DNA of 64,000 nucleotides from positions 1 to 64,000 of the forward strand of contig JAEUVJ010000069.1 in the NCBI GenBank assembly GCA_016787085.1. The letters are read 5' to 3'. A program made the position numbers and the translations under genes. Under the pieces are notes generated by a model. It saw only the letters and a program-made list of their open reading frames with translations, had not been told where the DNA came from and did no database searches. The stretch is from Chitinophagaceae bacterium. GTDB lineage: Bacteria; Bacteroidota; Bacteroidia; Chitinophagales; Chitinophagaceae. Within the stretch, counting starts at the first letter, position 1. Each line of letters begins with the position of its first letter. Below are positions 42,206 to 51,319 of the stretch, piece by piece.

Positions 42206-42879
42206 TGGCCATTCTTTTAAATATTGATACCACGGAAGAAACGGCATCGGTTTGTCTGTCAGAAAATGCTAATTGCATTAAAACAGCTATCCATACCGAC
42301 CAGCGTGACCATGCAGCCTGGCTACATAGCGCTATTGCATCATTGCTGCACAATGCAGGACTCATGGCCAGGGATATACAGGCCGTAGCCGTGAGTATCG
42401 GTCCCGGTTCGTACACTGGGTTGCGGGTTGGATTATCTGCTGCTAAGGGTTTATGCTATGCGCTGAACATTCCGCTCATCACTATTAATTCCCTCGAGCT
42501 GGTTGCGTATGTGGCTAAAAACTCTAATACTGATTTAATCTGGCCAATGATAGATGCCCGTCGCATGGAAGTATTCACAGCTCTCTATGACAAATCTTTG
42601 ATGGAGATCAACCCACCCCATGCCGCTATCCTCACTGAAATTAGTTTTTCTGCTTTGCTTACTGAGAATAAGATTGCTTTTTGCGGCAGCGGCAGCAAAA
42701 AACTGCAAAACCTTCTTTCCCACCACCATGCATTTTTCAGCGAGGCCAAGGCATCTGCTGCTGACATGGCTCATATTTCCAGCCAATGTTACCAGGAAAA
42801 AAACTTTGCAGAGCTTGCATATACAGAACCCTTATACATAAAAGAATTTTATTCTCCGAGCCGCAAGCCGCTCACATAA
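42205..42879 (+). CDS. tsaB: tRNA threonylcarbamoyladenosine biosynthesis protein TsaB
   Basis: 224 residues. MAILLNIDTTEETASVCL at the start and AVSIGPGSYTGLRVGLSAAKGLCYAL are the diagnostic ASKHA-fold motifs of TsaB. It is a subunit of the t6A37 synthesis complex with TsaD and TsaE, modifying ANN-decoding tRNAs. Its start overlaps the preceding gene's stop. Confidence 0.94.
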   Translation: MAILLNIDTTEETASVCLSENANCIKTAIHTDQRDHAAWLHSAIASLLHNAGLMARDIQAVAVSIGPGSYTGLRVGLSAAKGLCYALNIPLITINSLELVAYVAKNSNTDLIWPMIDARRMEVFTALYDKSLMEINPPHAAILTEISFSALLTENKIAFCGSGSKKLQNLLSHHHAFFSEAKASAADMAHISSQCYQEKNFAELAYTEPLYIKEFYSPSRKPLT

Positions 42880-42902
42880 AAGTCGTCTTATTAACATTTC
42901 CA

Positions 42903-42935
42903 TTGTAAATTAAAAATGGTATAACTCTATTTTTG
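42903..42935 (+). promoter_or_regulatory. promoter of the ArsR gene
   Basis: TTG at 42903-42905 and TATTTTTG at 42928-42935 fit the Bacteroidota -33/-7 pattern. The region is flanked by AGTCGTC (42881-42887) and GACGACT (42955-42961), an inverted pair that might be an operator or the tsaB 3' end. Confidence 0.55.
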
Positions 42936-42961
42936 CATTTTTCATTTAACCGGAGACGACT

Positions 42962-43300
42962 ATGAACAACTATTTGCTGACATTGAACGCATTACCCGAG
43001 AACGGAACAGAATTGAAAGTGGACCTGCTGAATGTAAAAAAGGCGTCGCTCATCCTGCGGGCTATCAACCATAAGTTGCGGCAACAGATACTGAAGCTGA
43101 TAGACGAAAGCGGTAAGATCACTGTGACAGAGATCTATGTTAAACTAAGGCTTGAACAATCTGTAGCATCACAGCATCTTGCCATCCTCCGAAAGGCAGG
43201 TTTTGTAAGGACAGAGCGGGATGGAAAATACATTTACTATACCGTCAATACAAGCCGTATAGAAGAGCTGAACAAATTCACGGATTCATTGTTAAATTGA
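42962..43300 (+). CDS. ArsR-type winged-helix regulator, cysteine-free
   Basis: 112 residues. ArsR-like fold: helices SLILRAINHKLRQQILKLIDE, the recognition helix VTEIYVKLRLEQSVASQHLAIL and the wing VRTERDGKYIYYTVN. There is no cysteine at all, so it cannot sense sulfide or persulfide by the two-Cys mechanism of BigR/SqrR, and classical ArsR metal sites are missing. It precedes a persulfide dioxygenase-rhodanese gene; regulation of that gene is inferred from position. Confidence 0.85.
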   Translation: MNNYLLTLNALPENGTELKVDLLNVKKASLILRAINHKLRQQILKLIDESGKITVTEIYVKLRLEQSVASQHLAILRKAGFVRTERDGKYIYYTVNTSRIEELNKFTDSLLN

Positions 43301-43322
43301 TCTGCAAACCTTTTTTAAGAAG

Positions 43323-43356
43323 CGATCTGCTCCACCCGGGGCGGATCGTTTTCGTT
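43323..43356 (+). terminator. terminator between arsR-type gene and dioxygenase
   Basis: CGATCTGC (43323-43330) pairs with GCGGATCG (43341-43348) with one G-T pair, followed by TTTTCGTTT. It separates the ArsR transcript from the next gene, which has its own -7 box. Confidence 0.6.
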
Positions 43357-43365
43357 TAAAAAGGA

Positions 43366-43373
43366 TAATTTTG
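43366..43373 (+). promoter_or_regulatory. TAATTTTG -7 box before the persulfide dioxygenase gene
   Basis: An exact TAnnTTTG match 17 bases before the ATG at 43391, directly downstream of the arsR terminator. Confidence 0.5.
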
Positions 43374-43390
43374 AACACAATATCACCTAT

Positions 43391-44803
43391 ATGTACATCA
43401 AACAATTATATACTGGCTGCCTGAGTGAGGCCGCATATTATATTGAAAGTAAAGGAGAAGCGGCTGTGGTGGACCCCTTGCGGGATATTGATGTCTATCT
43501 TGACCTGGCAAATGAACGGAATGCGAAGATCCGGTACATTTTTGAGACTCATTTTCATGCTGACTTTGTAAGCGGTCATCTTGATCTTAGCAAGGCCACC
43601 GATGCCCCGATCGTTTATGGACCCGGTACCGAAACAAAATTCCCGGTTCATATTGCCAAAGACGGTGAGCAGTTCAGGATAGGCGATCTGACCATAGAAG
43701 TAATGCATACCCCGGGGCATACGCTGGAATCAACCTGTTATTTACTAAAAGATGAGAACGGAAAGGACCATTGTCTGTTCACCGGTGATACCTTATTTGT
43801 AGGAGACGTAGGACGGCCTGACCTAGCACAAAAGGCGGATGAGATAACGACTAATGACCTCGCCGGGATGATGTATGACAGCCTGCAGAAAAAAATTATT
43901 CCCCTTGGTGATGATATAATCGTTTATCCCGCACACGGCGCCGGAAGCTCCTGTGGCAAAAATATCGGCCCTAATACCTACAGTACTATCGGTGAGGAAA
44001 AAGAATATAACTATGCATTAAAGGCTGCAACAAAGGAAGACTTCATCAAAGCGGTAACCGATGGTATTCCGCCACCGCCGCAATACTTCCCGATCAATGC
44101 CAGGATCAACAAAGAAGGATATGACAGTATTGATGCCGTATTGAACAATGGATTAAAAGCATTGTCAGTAAGTAATTTCAAAAAGCAGATGCAGGATGAT
44201 AATACTATCGTGCTGGACACCCGCCGGGCGGTGGAGTTCACACAAGGATTTGTACCCGGCTCTATCAGCATAGGTTTAGACGGCCGATTTGCAGAATGGG
44301 CCGGCAGCCTATTGCCCTTTGATGCGCCTATGCTGCTGGTAACAGACCCGGGCAAAGAAAAAGAGAGCATAGTGCGTCTCGCAAGGGTAGGATTAGATAG
44401 AGTACAAGGTTATTTGGATGGCAGCCTTGAAGCCTGGAAAAATGCAGGAGAAGAAACAGATATGATCATTGACATAGAAGCTGATGAACTGATGATGGAT
44501 ATCCCCTTTGATCCTAATCTGGTGGTGGTAGATGTGCGCAAGCCTTCCGAATACGCAGAGGGGCATTTAAAAGATGCGGTCAATATCCCTCTCAGCGACA
44601 TGACCGATCCCGGCAGCATGGTAAATATCGAAGAGAACCATAATGTCTATGTTCATTGTGCAGGCGGGTATCGCAGTGTGATCGCTTCCTCTTTATTAAA
44701 ACGCCAGGGCATCCATAATATCCGGAACGTTTTGGGTGGCTGGGGTAAGATCATGGAACAAGAAAAGGTTGAAATCATCAAAGAGAAAAGTGTTTTGAAT
44801 TAA
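43391..44803 (+). CDS. MBL-fold persulfide dioxygenase-like protein with two rhodanese domains
   Basis: 470 residues. Metallo-beta-lactamase domain 1-240 with THFHADFVSGH, MHTPGHTLESTCY, FTGDTLFVGDVGRPDL and YPAHGAGSSCG, the ETHE1/Blh-like persulfide dioxygenase type. Then two rhodanese domains (about 265-355 and 370-465). The second has the catalytic Cys in HCAGGYRS; the first has no Cys at the equivalent site (LLVTDPGKEKES) and is probably inactive. It oxidises glutathione- or low-thiol-persulfide sulfane sulfur to sulfite and may transfer sulfur via rhodanese; the pairing with ArsR suggests sulfur-stress response. Confidence 0.9.
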   Translation: MYIKQLYTGCLSEAAYYIESKGEAAVVDPLRDIDVYLDLANERNAKIRYIFETHFHADFVSGHLDLSKATDAPIVYGPGTETKFPVHIAKDGEQFRIGDLTIEVMHTPGHTLESTCYLLKDENGKDHCLFTGDTLFVGDVGRPDLAQKADEITTNDLAGMMYDSLQKKIIPLGDDIIVYPAHGAGSSCGKNIGPNTYSTIGEEKEYNYALKAATKEDFIKAVTDGIPPPPQYFPINARINKEGYDSIDAVLNNGLKALSVSNFKKQMQDDNTIVLDTRRAVEFTQGFVPGSISIGLDGRFAEWAGSLLPFDAPMLLVTDPGKEKESIVRLARVGLDRVQGYLDGSLEAWKNAGEETDMIIDIEADELMMDIPFDPNLVVVDVRKPSEYAEGHLKDAVNIPLSDMTDPGSMVNIEENHNVYVHCAGGYRSVIASSLLKRQGIHNIRNVLGGWGKIMEQEKVEIIKEKSVLN

Positions 44804-44849
44804 ATGGCTTTTCTGGAAGAATATAAAATGATGGTGTCATAAAATACTC

Positions 44850-45728
44850 TTATTTCACGATAGCTCCATGCTCTTCCTTCCACTCCCATTTCCAGCGGCG
44901 GTGGCTCCAGAGGTAGTTGGCCGGGTCTTTACGAATAGTGGCTTCCACGACGTTCTTGTATAGCAGGGTTAGTTGTTCGGGGGTATAGTCAGCGCTGTTT
45001 TGGGAAATGGGAGTGACCTTAAATTCATAATACCCCCTTTTTACTTTATGAAATGCCACAAACACTACGGCCGTATTATTCTTTACAGCACCCTTGGCCG
45101 GTCCGCTGATGAACGGGACCGGCCTTCCGAAAAATTTCATCCAGTACGCTGCTGACCGGTTCCCGGGATTCTGATCGGCTGCCAGCGCCAGTGCATGTTT
45201 TCCGGAGAATACGCTGTGCATTTTGTCTTTAAAATCCTGTGCAGAAATGAGCACGGTACCATACCTTGCCCTGAACGTAAAAAATATCTTGTCCAGTATT
45301 TTATTACTGATTTGCATGTAGATGCCCACGAACGGCGCCTTCAGGTTTTTGGCATAGATAAGATTGGCAAACTCCCAGTTGAATTGATGGGAGGCCATGA
45401 CATTGACACTATACCCTTTATCCAATAATTCATTGATGTATCCAAACTCTCCTTTGGCCCTTTTTTCCAGTTCCTTTTCACTCATCGAGATCATCTTCAC
45501 CGATTCGATCAGTGTATCTGTAAAATTCAGGTAAAACTGTTTGGCGATCTTGATTCTCTCTTTGTCTGACTTTTCGGGAAATGCGATCTGCAGGTTACTT
45601 AGTACTATTTTTTTACGATACCCTGATACATAATACACAATAGAATAAGCAAGATCCGAGAAGAGATACAAAACCCTTAATGGAAGCAAAGAAAAAACAT
45701 AAAGACACCCATAAACAATGTAATACAT
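44850..45728 (-). CDS. lysophospholipid acyltransferase family protein (LpxL/HtrB-like), copy 1
   Basis: 292 residues. An N-terminal hydrophobic helix, SYRKKIVLSNLQIAFPEKSDKERI, and the HxxxxE acyltransferase motif in MASHQFNWEFANL. Ends SHRRWKWEWK as in the second copy. Known family function: adding a secondary acyl chain to lipid A or a related lipid at the inner membrane. It lies 70 bases downstream of its paralog on the same strand, so the two may have diverged in chain or site specificity. Confidence 0.88.
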   Translation of the reverse strand: MYYIVYGCLYVFSLLPLRVLYLFSDLAYSIVYYVSGYRKKIVLSNLQIAFPEKSDKERIKIAKQFYLNFTDTLIESVKMISMSEKELEKRAKGEFGYINELLDKGYSVNVMASHQFNWEFANLIYAKNLKAPFVGIYMQISNKILDKIFFTFRARYGTVLISAQDFKDKMHSVFSGKHALALAADQNPGNRSAAYWMKFFGRPVPFISGPAKGAVKNNTAVVFVAFHKVKRGYYEFKVTPISQNSADYTPEQLTLLYKNVVEATIRKDPANYLWSHRRWKWEWKEEHGAIVK

Positions 45729-45798
45729 GAATATAGTTTTTCCATAACAGAAGCCAGGGGACTGTTATGTGTTTTTAGTAACCAGATCAGTTTACGTA

Positions 45799-46704
45799 CT
45801 ATTCAGATACCGGCATTGGCTTTTTATCCACCCACAATTCCTGATATGCCGGCTTCCATGTGTGCTTCCAGCGCCGGTGGCTCCACAGGTAGAGCTCCGG
45901 CTGCAAACGGATATTATCTTCAAGATGTTTCACATATCTCCGTATCAGTTCGCCGTCCGGCAACTTTTTCGGTTCATCAGCTAAAATAAAATAATCGAAA
46001 TGATAATGCCCGCGTTTTTTGCGGGTAGTAGTCATCATCACCACAGGAATATCCTGGATACGGGCAAACTTTTCGGGTCCTTTCAGAAATACCGTCGGCT
46101 GATGCATGAAATATAACCAGTAACCACCTTCCGGATTCGGCGGGCTCTGGTCAGCTCCTAATGCCAGCAGGTATTGTTTGTTCCTCCAGGGAATGATAGC
46201 CCTCGCCATCTCTGTAGCCGGCAATTGCGGGTTCCCCCATCTTGATCGCACATACATCAGCAGCCTGTTTGCAATCCGGCTGTTTTGAGGCAAATACACA
46301 GTAAGAAAAGTATAAGGCTGGTTTATCCCGGTATGAAGGGTCATGATCTCCCAGTTAAAAAAATGACCAAGGTTTACCTGCACGGCTTTATTATTGTTAT
46401 ACAACTGGTGAAAAACCCCGAAATTTCCGCTTACTCTTTTGTTAAGCTTCTTTTTGCTGATAGATAGCAATTTTATCGTTTCTATCCAGTTGTCAATAAA
46501 GTTCCGGTAAAACCTGCGTGCAATCAACCGTAGTTCCTTCTCGTCCTTTTCGGGAAAAGCATTTCTCAGATTCAGCATCACTACTTTTCTGCGATACCCG
46601 GCTATAAAATAAAAGATCACGAAAAAAAAGTCTGCTATACCATAGAGTATAAAAAATGGAAGCAGGGAAACAAGGTATAAAAACCCAAAAAAAAGGTAAT
46701 ACAT
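45799..46704 (-). CDS. lysophospholipid acyltransferase family protein (LpxL/HtrB-like), copy 2
   Basis: About 301 residues from ATG 46704. N-terminal hydrophobic helix (YLFFGFLYLVSLLPFFILYG), GYRRKVVMLNLRNAFPEKDEKELR, the HxxxxE motif in LGHFFNWEIMTL, and the C-terminal LWSHRRWKHTW. Paralogous to the gene at 44850. It lies 18 bases downstream of nadB, so may be cotranscribed with it. Confidence 0.88.
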   Translation of the reverse strand: MYYLFFGFLYLVSLLPFFILYGIADFFFVIFYFIAGYRRKVVMLNLRNAFPEKDEKELRLIARRFYRNFIDNWIETIKLLSISKKKLNKRVSGNFGVFHQLYNNNKAVQVNLGHFFNWEIMTLHTGINQPYTFLTVYLPQNSRIANRLLMYVRSRWGNPQLPATEMARAIIPWRNKQYLLALGADQSPPNPEGGYWLYFMHQPTVFLKGPEKFARIQDIPVVMMTTTRKKRGHYHFDYFILADEPKKLPDGELIRRYVKHLEDNIRLQPELYLWSHRRWKHTWKPAYQELWVDKKPMPVSE

Positions 46705-46721
46705 GATCAAAATTACTAAAG

Positions 46722-48323
46722 CTATAACACGATATTCTGCACCAGTTCGCTCTTGCCTTTATAATCGGTATTGTAATGAAGGCCCCGGCTTTCTTTTCTG
46801 AACATGGCCCCTTTCACAATAAGGTAACCCACTGTGATCAGGTTACGCAATTCCAGCAACTGGATGGATAAAGAAGTGCTCTCGTATAATTGTTCTGTTT
46901 CTTCCCACAACAGGTCAAGCCGTCGCATAGCCCTTTGCAAACGGATATCATTGCGTACAATACCCACATAATCGCTCATTACCTGCTGCAGCTCTTTCAG
47001 GCTTTGCGTGATCAGGATCATTTCTTTAGGCTCATTGGTACCCTGCGCATTCCAGTCAGGTATTCGATCTGCAAAAGCAATTGCATCCTTTCTGTTCACC
47101 GCATCGGTATAGCAGCGGTGGGCAAACACCATTGCCTCCAGCAAAGAGTTACTGGCTAACCGGTTGGCCCCGTGCAGGCCCGTACTGGAACATTCGCCGC
47201 AAGCGTACAAATTCCTGATCGAGCTCCTGCCCCACTCATCCGTTTTGATACCTCCGCAACTATAATGAGCTGCGGGCGCCACGGGTATCATATTCCTGGC
47301 AATATCAATTCCAATTGACAGGCATTTCTCATAGATATTCGGGAAATGCTCCGTGAATTTCTCCTTTTCAAAATGACGGCAATCGAGCCAGACATGCTCC
47401 GTACCTGTGCGTTTCATTTCACTGTCTATCGCCCGGGCCACAATATCTCTCGGCGCCAGGTCTTTGCGTTCATCATACCTCGTCATAAAAGCTTCACCAT
47501 CTTTATTCCGCAAAATACCGCCATCTCCCCGCACTGCTTCCGTAATTAAAAATGCCTGCCCTTTCATGCCCGGTTCATATAATGCCGTTGGATGAAACTG
47601 AATGAACTCCATATTCTCGATCCTACCTTTAGCCCTATATACCATCGCCACGCCATCACCGGTAGCAATGGAGGGGTTCGTGGTCGTTCTGTATGCCTGG
47701 CCATTGCCCCCCGTAGCCAGCACAGTTATCTTCGCCAGTATCTTTTCCACCTGGTTAGTCTGCGAATTCAATACATACACACCATAACATTCGATATCAG
47801 GGGTAGCTTTGGTAACGAGATAACCGAGATGATGCTGCGTGATGATATCAATTACAAAATAGTGCTTCAGTATCTCCATATTCTTTTGGCGGCTCACAGC
47901 CTCCAGCAATGCCCTTTCCATTTCCCAGCCCGTTACATCTTTATGATGAATGATCCGGTGTTCCGAGTGGCCACCTTCCTTTCCTAATTTATAGTCGCCG
48001 TCTTTCTCTTTATCGAACCGGGCCCCCCATTCTATCAGTTCTCTTACCCTGTCAGGCCCCTCTTTTACCACGATCTCTACTACTTTTTCATTACACAACC
48101 CGTCTCCGGCAATCAGCGTATCCTCGATATGTTTTTCAAAACTGTCATTCTCCATGTCATTGACCACTGCCACGCCTCCCTGCGCATACTTGGTGTTAGT
48201 TTCATCAGCAGCTGCCTTTGTCAGCACCAGTATGTTTTTATCAGGATAATATTGTGCCATTTTCAGTGCATACGTCAGCCCTGCTATACCCGATCCAATG
48301 ACTAAAAAATCTGTTTGCTGCAT
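46722..48323 (-). CDS. nadB: L-aspartate oxidase
   Basis: 533 residues. FAD-binding FLVIGSGIAGLTYAL at the N-terminus, then TNTKYAQGGVA, HSEHRIIHHKDVTG, EFIQFHPTALYEPG and CGECSSTGLHGANRLASNSLLE, all diagnostic for NadB. It oxidises aspartate to iminoaspartate, first step of NAD synthesis; NadA is not in the window. Confidence 0.96.
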   Translation of the reverse strand: MQQTDFLVIGSGIAGLTYALKMAQYYPDKNILVLTKAAADETNTKYAQGGVAVVNDMENDSFEKHIEDTLIAGDGLCNEKVVEIVVKEGPDRVRELIEWGARFDKEKDGDYKLGKEGGHSEHRIIHHKDVTGWEMERALLEAVSRQKNMEILKHYFVIDIITQHHLGYLVTKATPDIECYGVYVLNSQTNQVEKILAKITVLATGGNGQAYRTTTNPSIATGDGVAMVYRAKGRIENMEFIQFHPTALYEPGMKGQAFLITEAVRGDGGILRNKDGEAFMTRYDERKDLAPRDIVARAIDSEMKRTGTEHVWLDCRHFEKEKFTEHFPNIYEKCLSIGIDIARNMIPVAPAAHYSCGGIKTDEWGRSSIRNLYACGECSSTGLHGANRLASNSLLEAMVFAHRCYTDAVNRKDAIAFADRIPDWNAQGTNEPKEMILITQSLKELQQVMSDYVGIVRNDIRLQRAMRRLDLLWEETEQLYESTSLSIQLLELRNLITVGYLIVKGAMFRKESRGLHYNTDYKGKSELVQNIVL

Positions 48324-48425
48324 GATATGTTTTATTTGCCAGCGGCTGTACTATTATTGATCTGTGAAATGCCACTATCCACTGCCGGACTTCCCGAAGC
48401 ATACACTTACCGAAACAGCACAAAT

Positions 48426-49106
48426 TTATTTCTTACTGCTCATATTCATATACCTGGCCGCCCCTTCTGTAATAAATAATTGTGCAAGCCCGTAAGTCAG
48501 CATGATGAACGGATCTGCCAGCGTAAACGGTTGATAAAATTTATTGATCGCTAAAACCGAATCAGAAATCACAAATAGAAGGGCTCCGGACATCATCATC
48601 CTTCCTGCTCTTCTATCCTTTATGAAAAACATATGCATGGCCAGCATGAACATGAAACTGATAACAAGACCATATACCCTTACAGGCAGTTTCATATCGC
48701 CCAGGTAAGGTGAAAGGAAACTGATAAGAGCTGCATAGTAAGCTACCACCAATAGCAGCAGCCATATATTGCTCTTTATTTGTTCTTTTACTCTTACCCA
48801 ATGAAAAAAGATAATGTAAAAGATATGGGCAGCAAGAAATGCCGACAAGCCAAGCAGGAAGAAAAAGGGATCATTTTCCTGGAATAGCAGTAACATATCG
48901 CCCAGCCATGAAAACAATAGCGCCAATAATATCCATTTCCTCAACCCGGACATTATCCTTTTTACCTGCAAAAGAAAATAGGCTGCCAGGGAAATGATGA
49001 TCAGTGGCTTTGAGGTATATTCCAGCCATTGAACTTTCAATAATACACCGGCGATGTTAACAGCAAGAACAATGGCAAACAGGACGAGAAGTGTTCTTTT
49101 ATTCAC
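48426..49106 (-). CDS. lysoplasmalogenase (YhhN/TMEM86 family)
   Basis: 226 residues with about eight hydrophobic helices and the family features SWLGDMLLLF and AHIFYIIFF, plus the late FVISDSVLAINKF. Homologs hydrolyse lysoplasmalogen or related ether lipids, but the bacterial substrate is uncertain. Its start overlaps the ispG stop by 8 bases (both minus), which suggests coexpression. Confidence 0.85.
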   Translation of the reverse strand: MNKRTLLVLFAIVLAVNIAGVLLKVQWLEYTSKPLIIISLAAYFLLQVKRIMSGLRKWILLALLFSWLGDMLLLFQENDPFFFLLGLSAFLAAHIFYIIFFHWVRVKEQIKSNIWLLLLVVAYYAALISFLSPYLGDMKLPVRVYGLVISFMFMLAMHMFFIKDRRAGRMMMSGALLFVISDSVLAINKFYQPFTLADPFIMLTYGLAQLFITEGAARYMNMSSKK

Positions 49107-51207
49107 TCTTTATAATTTGATTGGCTGGTTCCACCCATGCTTCATTTTCTTTCAGCAGATTGACCAGTTCCTGTACCGCGATCTCACTGTTGACGTTTCT
49201 TTTTACTATTTCTTTCCCTTTATACAGCGTGATCTTACCGGGACCGCTGCCAACATACCCGAAATCCGCATCCGCCATTTCGCCCGGTCCATTCACGATA
49301 CATCCCATGATAGCGATCTTGACTCCTTTCAGATGATGAGTAACAGAACGGATCTTTGCCGTCGTTTCCTGCAGGTCAAATAATGTACGGCCACAACTGG
49401 GACAGGATATATATTCTGTTTTGGAGATACGTGTTCTCGTCGCCTGCAATATGCTGAATGCTGTGTTATTAATAAATTGTTCCACCGTCTGATTTTGCAG
49501 ATAGTTCCTGCCGGAAGCATTCAGCGATGACCGGGCACTACTGCCGTCATAGGCTTTCTGCGTCATTCCCAGGCAAATACCATCGCCCAACCCATCCAGG
49601 AACAAGGCCCCGGTTTCAGTAGCAAAATGAATAAGGTGTTCGTCAGTGGTTTGATAATGGCTGTCGGTGATCAGTATAACCGGGTTCTTGATATTCCTGT
49701 TCATTAGTTCAACGAACATACGGCGTACCGCGGGCATGGTATGAGCATGCGTGCTGCTGAGACAAATAACCACAGAAGGATCATTCGCCAATTCATCAAG
49801 ATAAGGAATACCGGCAGCATCACTATAACAATCCACCATTACGAAATTCAGTTTCTCACTTTTTATTTCAGCTGAAACATAACCGCTATCCTGGAAAATA
49901 GGTAAATACTTTTTCTTATCTGCCGCATCTTCCCATGCAGCCGGGTAAACGATCACTTTCAATGTACCTGGCAAAGCAAAATCCAGCAACTGGTGGCCGG
50001 TAAAAATATAATCGGCAGCCGCATCGCTGATATTCCATTTGTCTGTTGCTTCGTCATAAGTATAGCCAATGCTTTGCAGATCAGCCGGCGTGATCTTTTC
50101 CAGCTTGCTCATATCTGCGATCACAACAGGTACCTGCTTACCCCCGATATTATCTACGGCAAATGTTTCCCTTCGCTGATAGTGGAACGGATCGTACGGA
50201 AGCCTGTCCGCAAGAACTCCTTTGAAGAATTCTGATGTATGAGGTATAATTATTTCGCCGGAAGACCTCTCGCCCTGACTTCCGACTTCTGACTTCTGAC
50301 CTCCGGCCCCATACTTCCGGCTTCTGTCTTCGTATCTTTTTACAATATCCCGGCATACCGGAATTTCCAGTTCCGGATCTTCTGTCAGCGAAACACGGAT
50401 CGTATCTCCTAATCCGTCCTCCATTAATGTTCCGATGCCGATGGCGCTTTTGATCCTTCCATCCTCTCCATCCCCGGCTTCCGTTACACCAAGATGCAAC
50501 GGGTAACAATCACCAAATTCATCAAACATGGTTTTCACTAATAAACGATAGGCCTGCACCATTACCTGTGGGTTGCTGGCCTTCATGCTCAATACGATAT
50601 TGTGGTAACTTTCGTCCCTGGCTATGCGCAAAAATTCCATAGCACTTTCCACCATTCCCATCGGGGTATCGCCGTAACGGCTCATGATGCGGTCGCTCAG
50701 AGAGCCATGGTTAGTACCTATCCGCATCGCCGTACCATACTCTTTGCAGATATTTACCAATGGTGTAAAACGTTCACGTATGCGGTCAATCTCTTCTGCA
50801 TAATCGGCATCAGAATATTCGATGAGTTCAAATTTTTTCTTGTCAACATAATTGCCCGGGTTCACCCTTACCTTTTCAACGATCCTTGCAGCGATCTCCG
50901 CTGCATTGGGTGTAAAATGAATATCTGCCACCAACGGGGTGGTATATCCTCTTCTGCGTAATTCATTTTTAATATTCAACAGGTTCTCGGCTTCTTTTTT
51001 GGAAGGCGCTGTTATCCGCACCAATTCTGCACCCGCCTCAATGCAACGGATACTCTGCTCCACCGTAGCGATAGTATCCATTGTATCAGTGGTCGTCATG
51101 GTTTGTATACGTACCGGGTGAAAGTTGCCAAGCAAAAGATCACCGATCCTTACTTCTTTGGTCGCAAGACGCTTATACGAGGTGAGAGATTCACAGTACA
51201 ACTGCAT
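49099..51207 (-). CDS. ispG: 4-hydroxy-3-methylbut-2-enyl-diphosphate synthase, large form
   Basis: About 702 residues from ATG 51207 (the TTG two codons upstream is less likely). N-terminal TIM-barrel with VADIHFTPNAAEIAARIVEKVRVNPGNYVDKKKF; large Bacteroidota/plant-type insert; C-terminal 4Fe-4S domain with SCPSCGRTLFDLQ and GCIVNGPGEMADADFGYVGSG. Reaction: MEcPP to HMBPP in the MEP isoprenoid pathway. Around residues 300-310 the segment GGQKSEVGSQGERSSGE is encoded by GAAGTCAGAAGTC-type repeats. A TAACTTTG box lies at 51255-51262. Confidence 0.96.
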   Translation of the reverse strand: MQLYCESLTSYKRLATKEVRIGDLLLGNFHPVRIQTMTTTDTMDTIATVEQSIRCIEAGAELVRITAPSKKEAENLLNIKNELRRRGYTTPLVADIHFTPNAAEIAARIVEKVRVNPGNYVDKKKFELIEYSDADYAEEIDRIRERFTPLVNICKEYGTAMRIGTNHGSLSDRIMSRYGDTPMGMVESAMEFLRIARDESYHNIVLSMKASNPQVMVQAYRLLVKTMFDEFGDCYPLHLGVTEAGDGEDGRIKSAIGIGTLMEDGLGDTIRVSLTEDPELEIPVCRDIVKRYEDRSRKYGAGGQKSEVGSQGERSSGEIIIPHTSEFFKGVLADRLPYDPFHYQRRETFAVDNIGGKQVPVVIADMSKLEKITPADLQSIGYTYDEATDKWNISDAAADYIFTGHQLLDFALPGTLKVIVYPAAWEDAADKKKYLPIFQDSGYVSAEIKSEKLNFVMVDCYSDAAGIPYLDELANDPSVVICLSSTHAHTMPAVRRMFVELMNRNIKNPVILITDSHYQTTDEHLIHFATETGALFLDGLGDGICLGMTQKAYDGSSARSSLNASGRNYLQNQTVEQFINNTAFSILQATRTRISKTEYISCPSCGRTLFDLQETTAKIRSVTHHLKGVKIAIMGCIVNGPGEMADADFGYVGSGPGKITLYKGKEIVKRNVNSEIAVQELVNLLKENEAWVEPANQIIKSE
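50274..50309. repeat. 7-bp periodic repeat inserted in frame in ispG
   Basis: Minus-strand GGTCAGAAGTCAGAAGTCGG has an AGAAGTC period of 7. The same repeat type is common between genes in this phylum. It stays in frame, extending the insert region of IspG rather than disrupting it. Confidence 0.6.
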
Positions 51208-51254
51208 GGTCAATGTGCCGGTTTGCTAATATGCCAATTGGCTAATAAGAACGG

Positions 51255-51262
51255 CAAAGTTA
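51255..51262 (-). promoter_or_regulatory. TAACTTTG -7 box of ispG
   Basis: Minus-strand TAACTTTG (plus strand CAAAGTTA) matches the consensus exactly, roughly 50 bases before ATG 51207. Confidence 0.5.
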
Positions 51263-51319
51263 CTTAAGTAATTCTGAAACCGCGGACCGGAAGTAAATCA
51301 GCGTCCTTCTAATCTGCGC

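Noticed and set aside
44850-46704. Tandem LpxL-like genes as a recent duplication or repeat artefact
   Set aside because: The two products share motifs but differ throughout, so they are established paralogs rather than a recent or assembly duplication.
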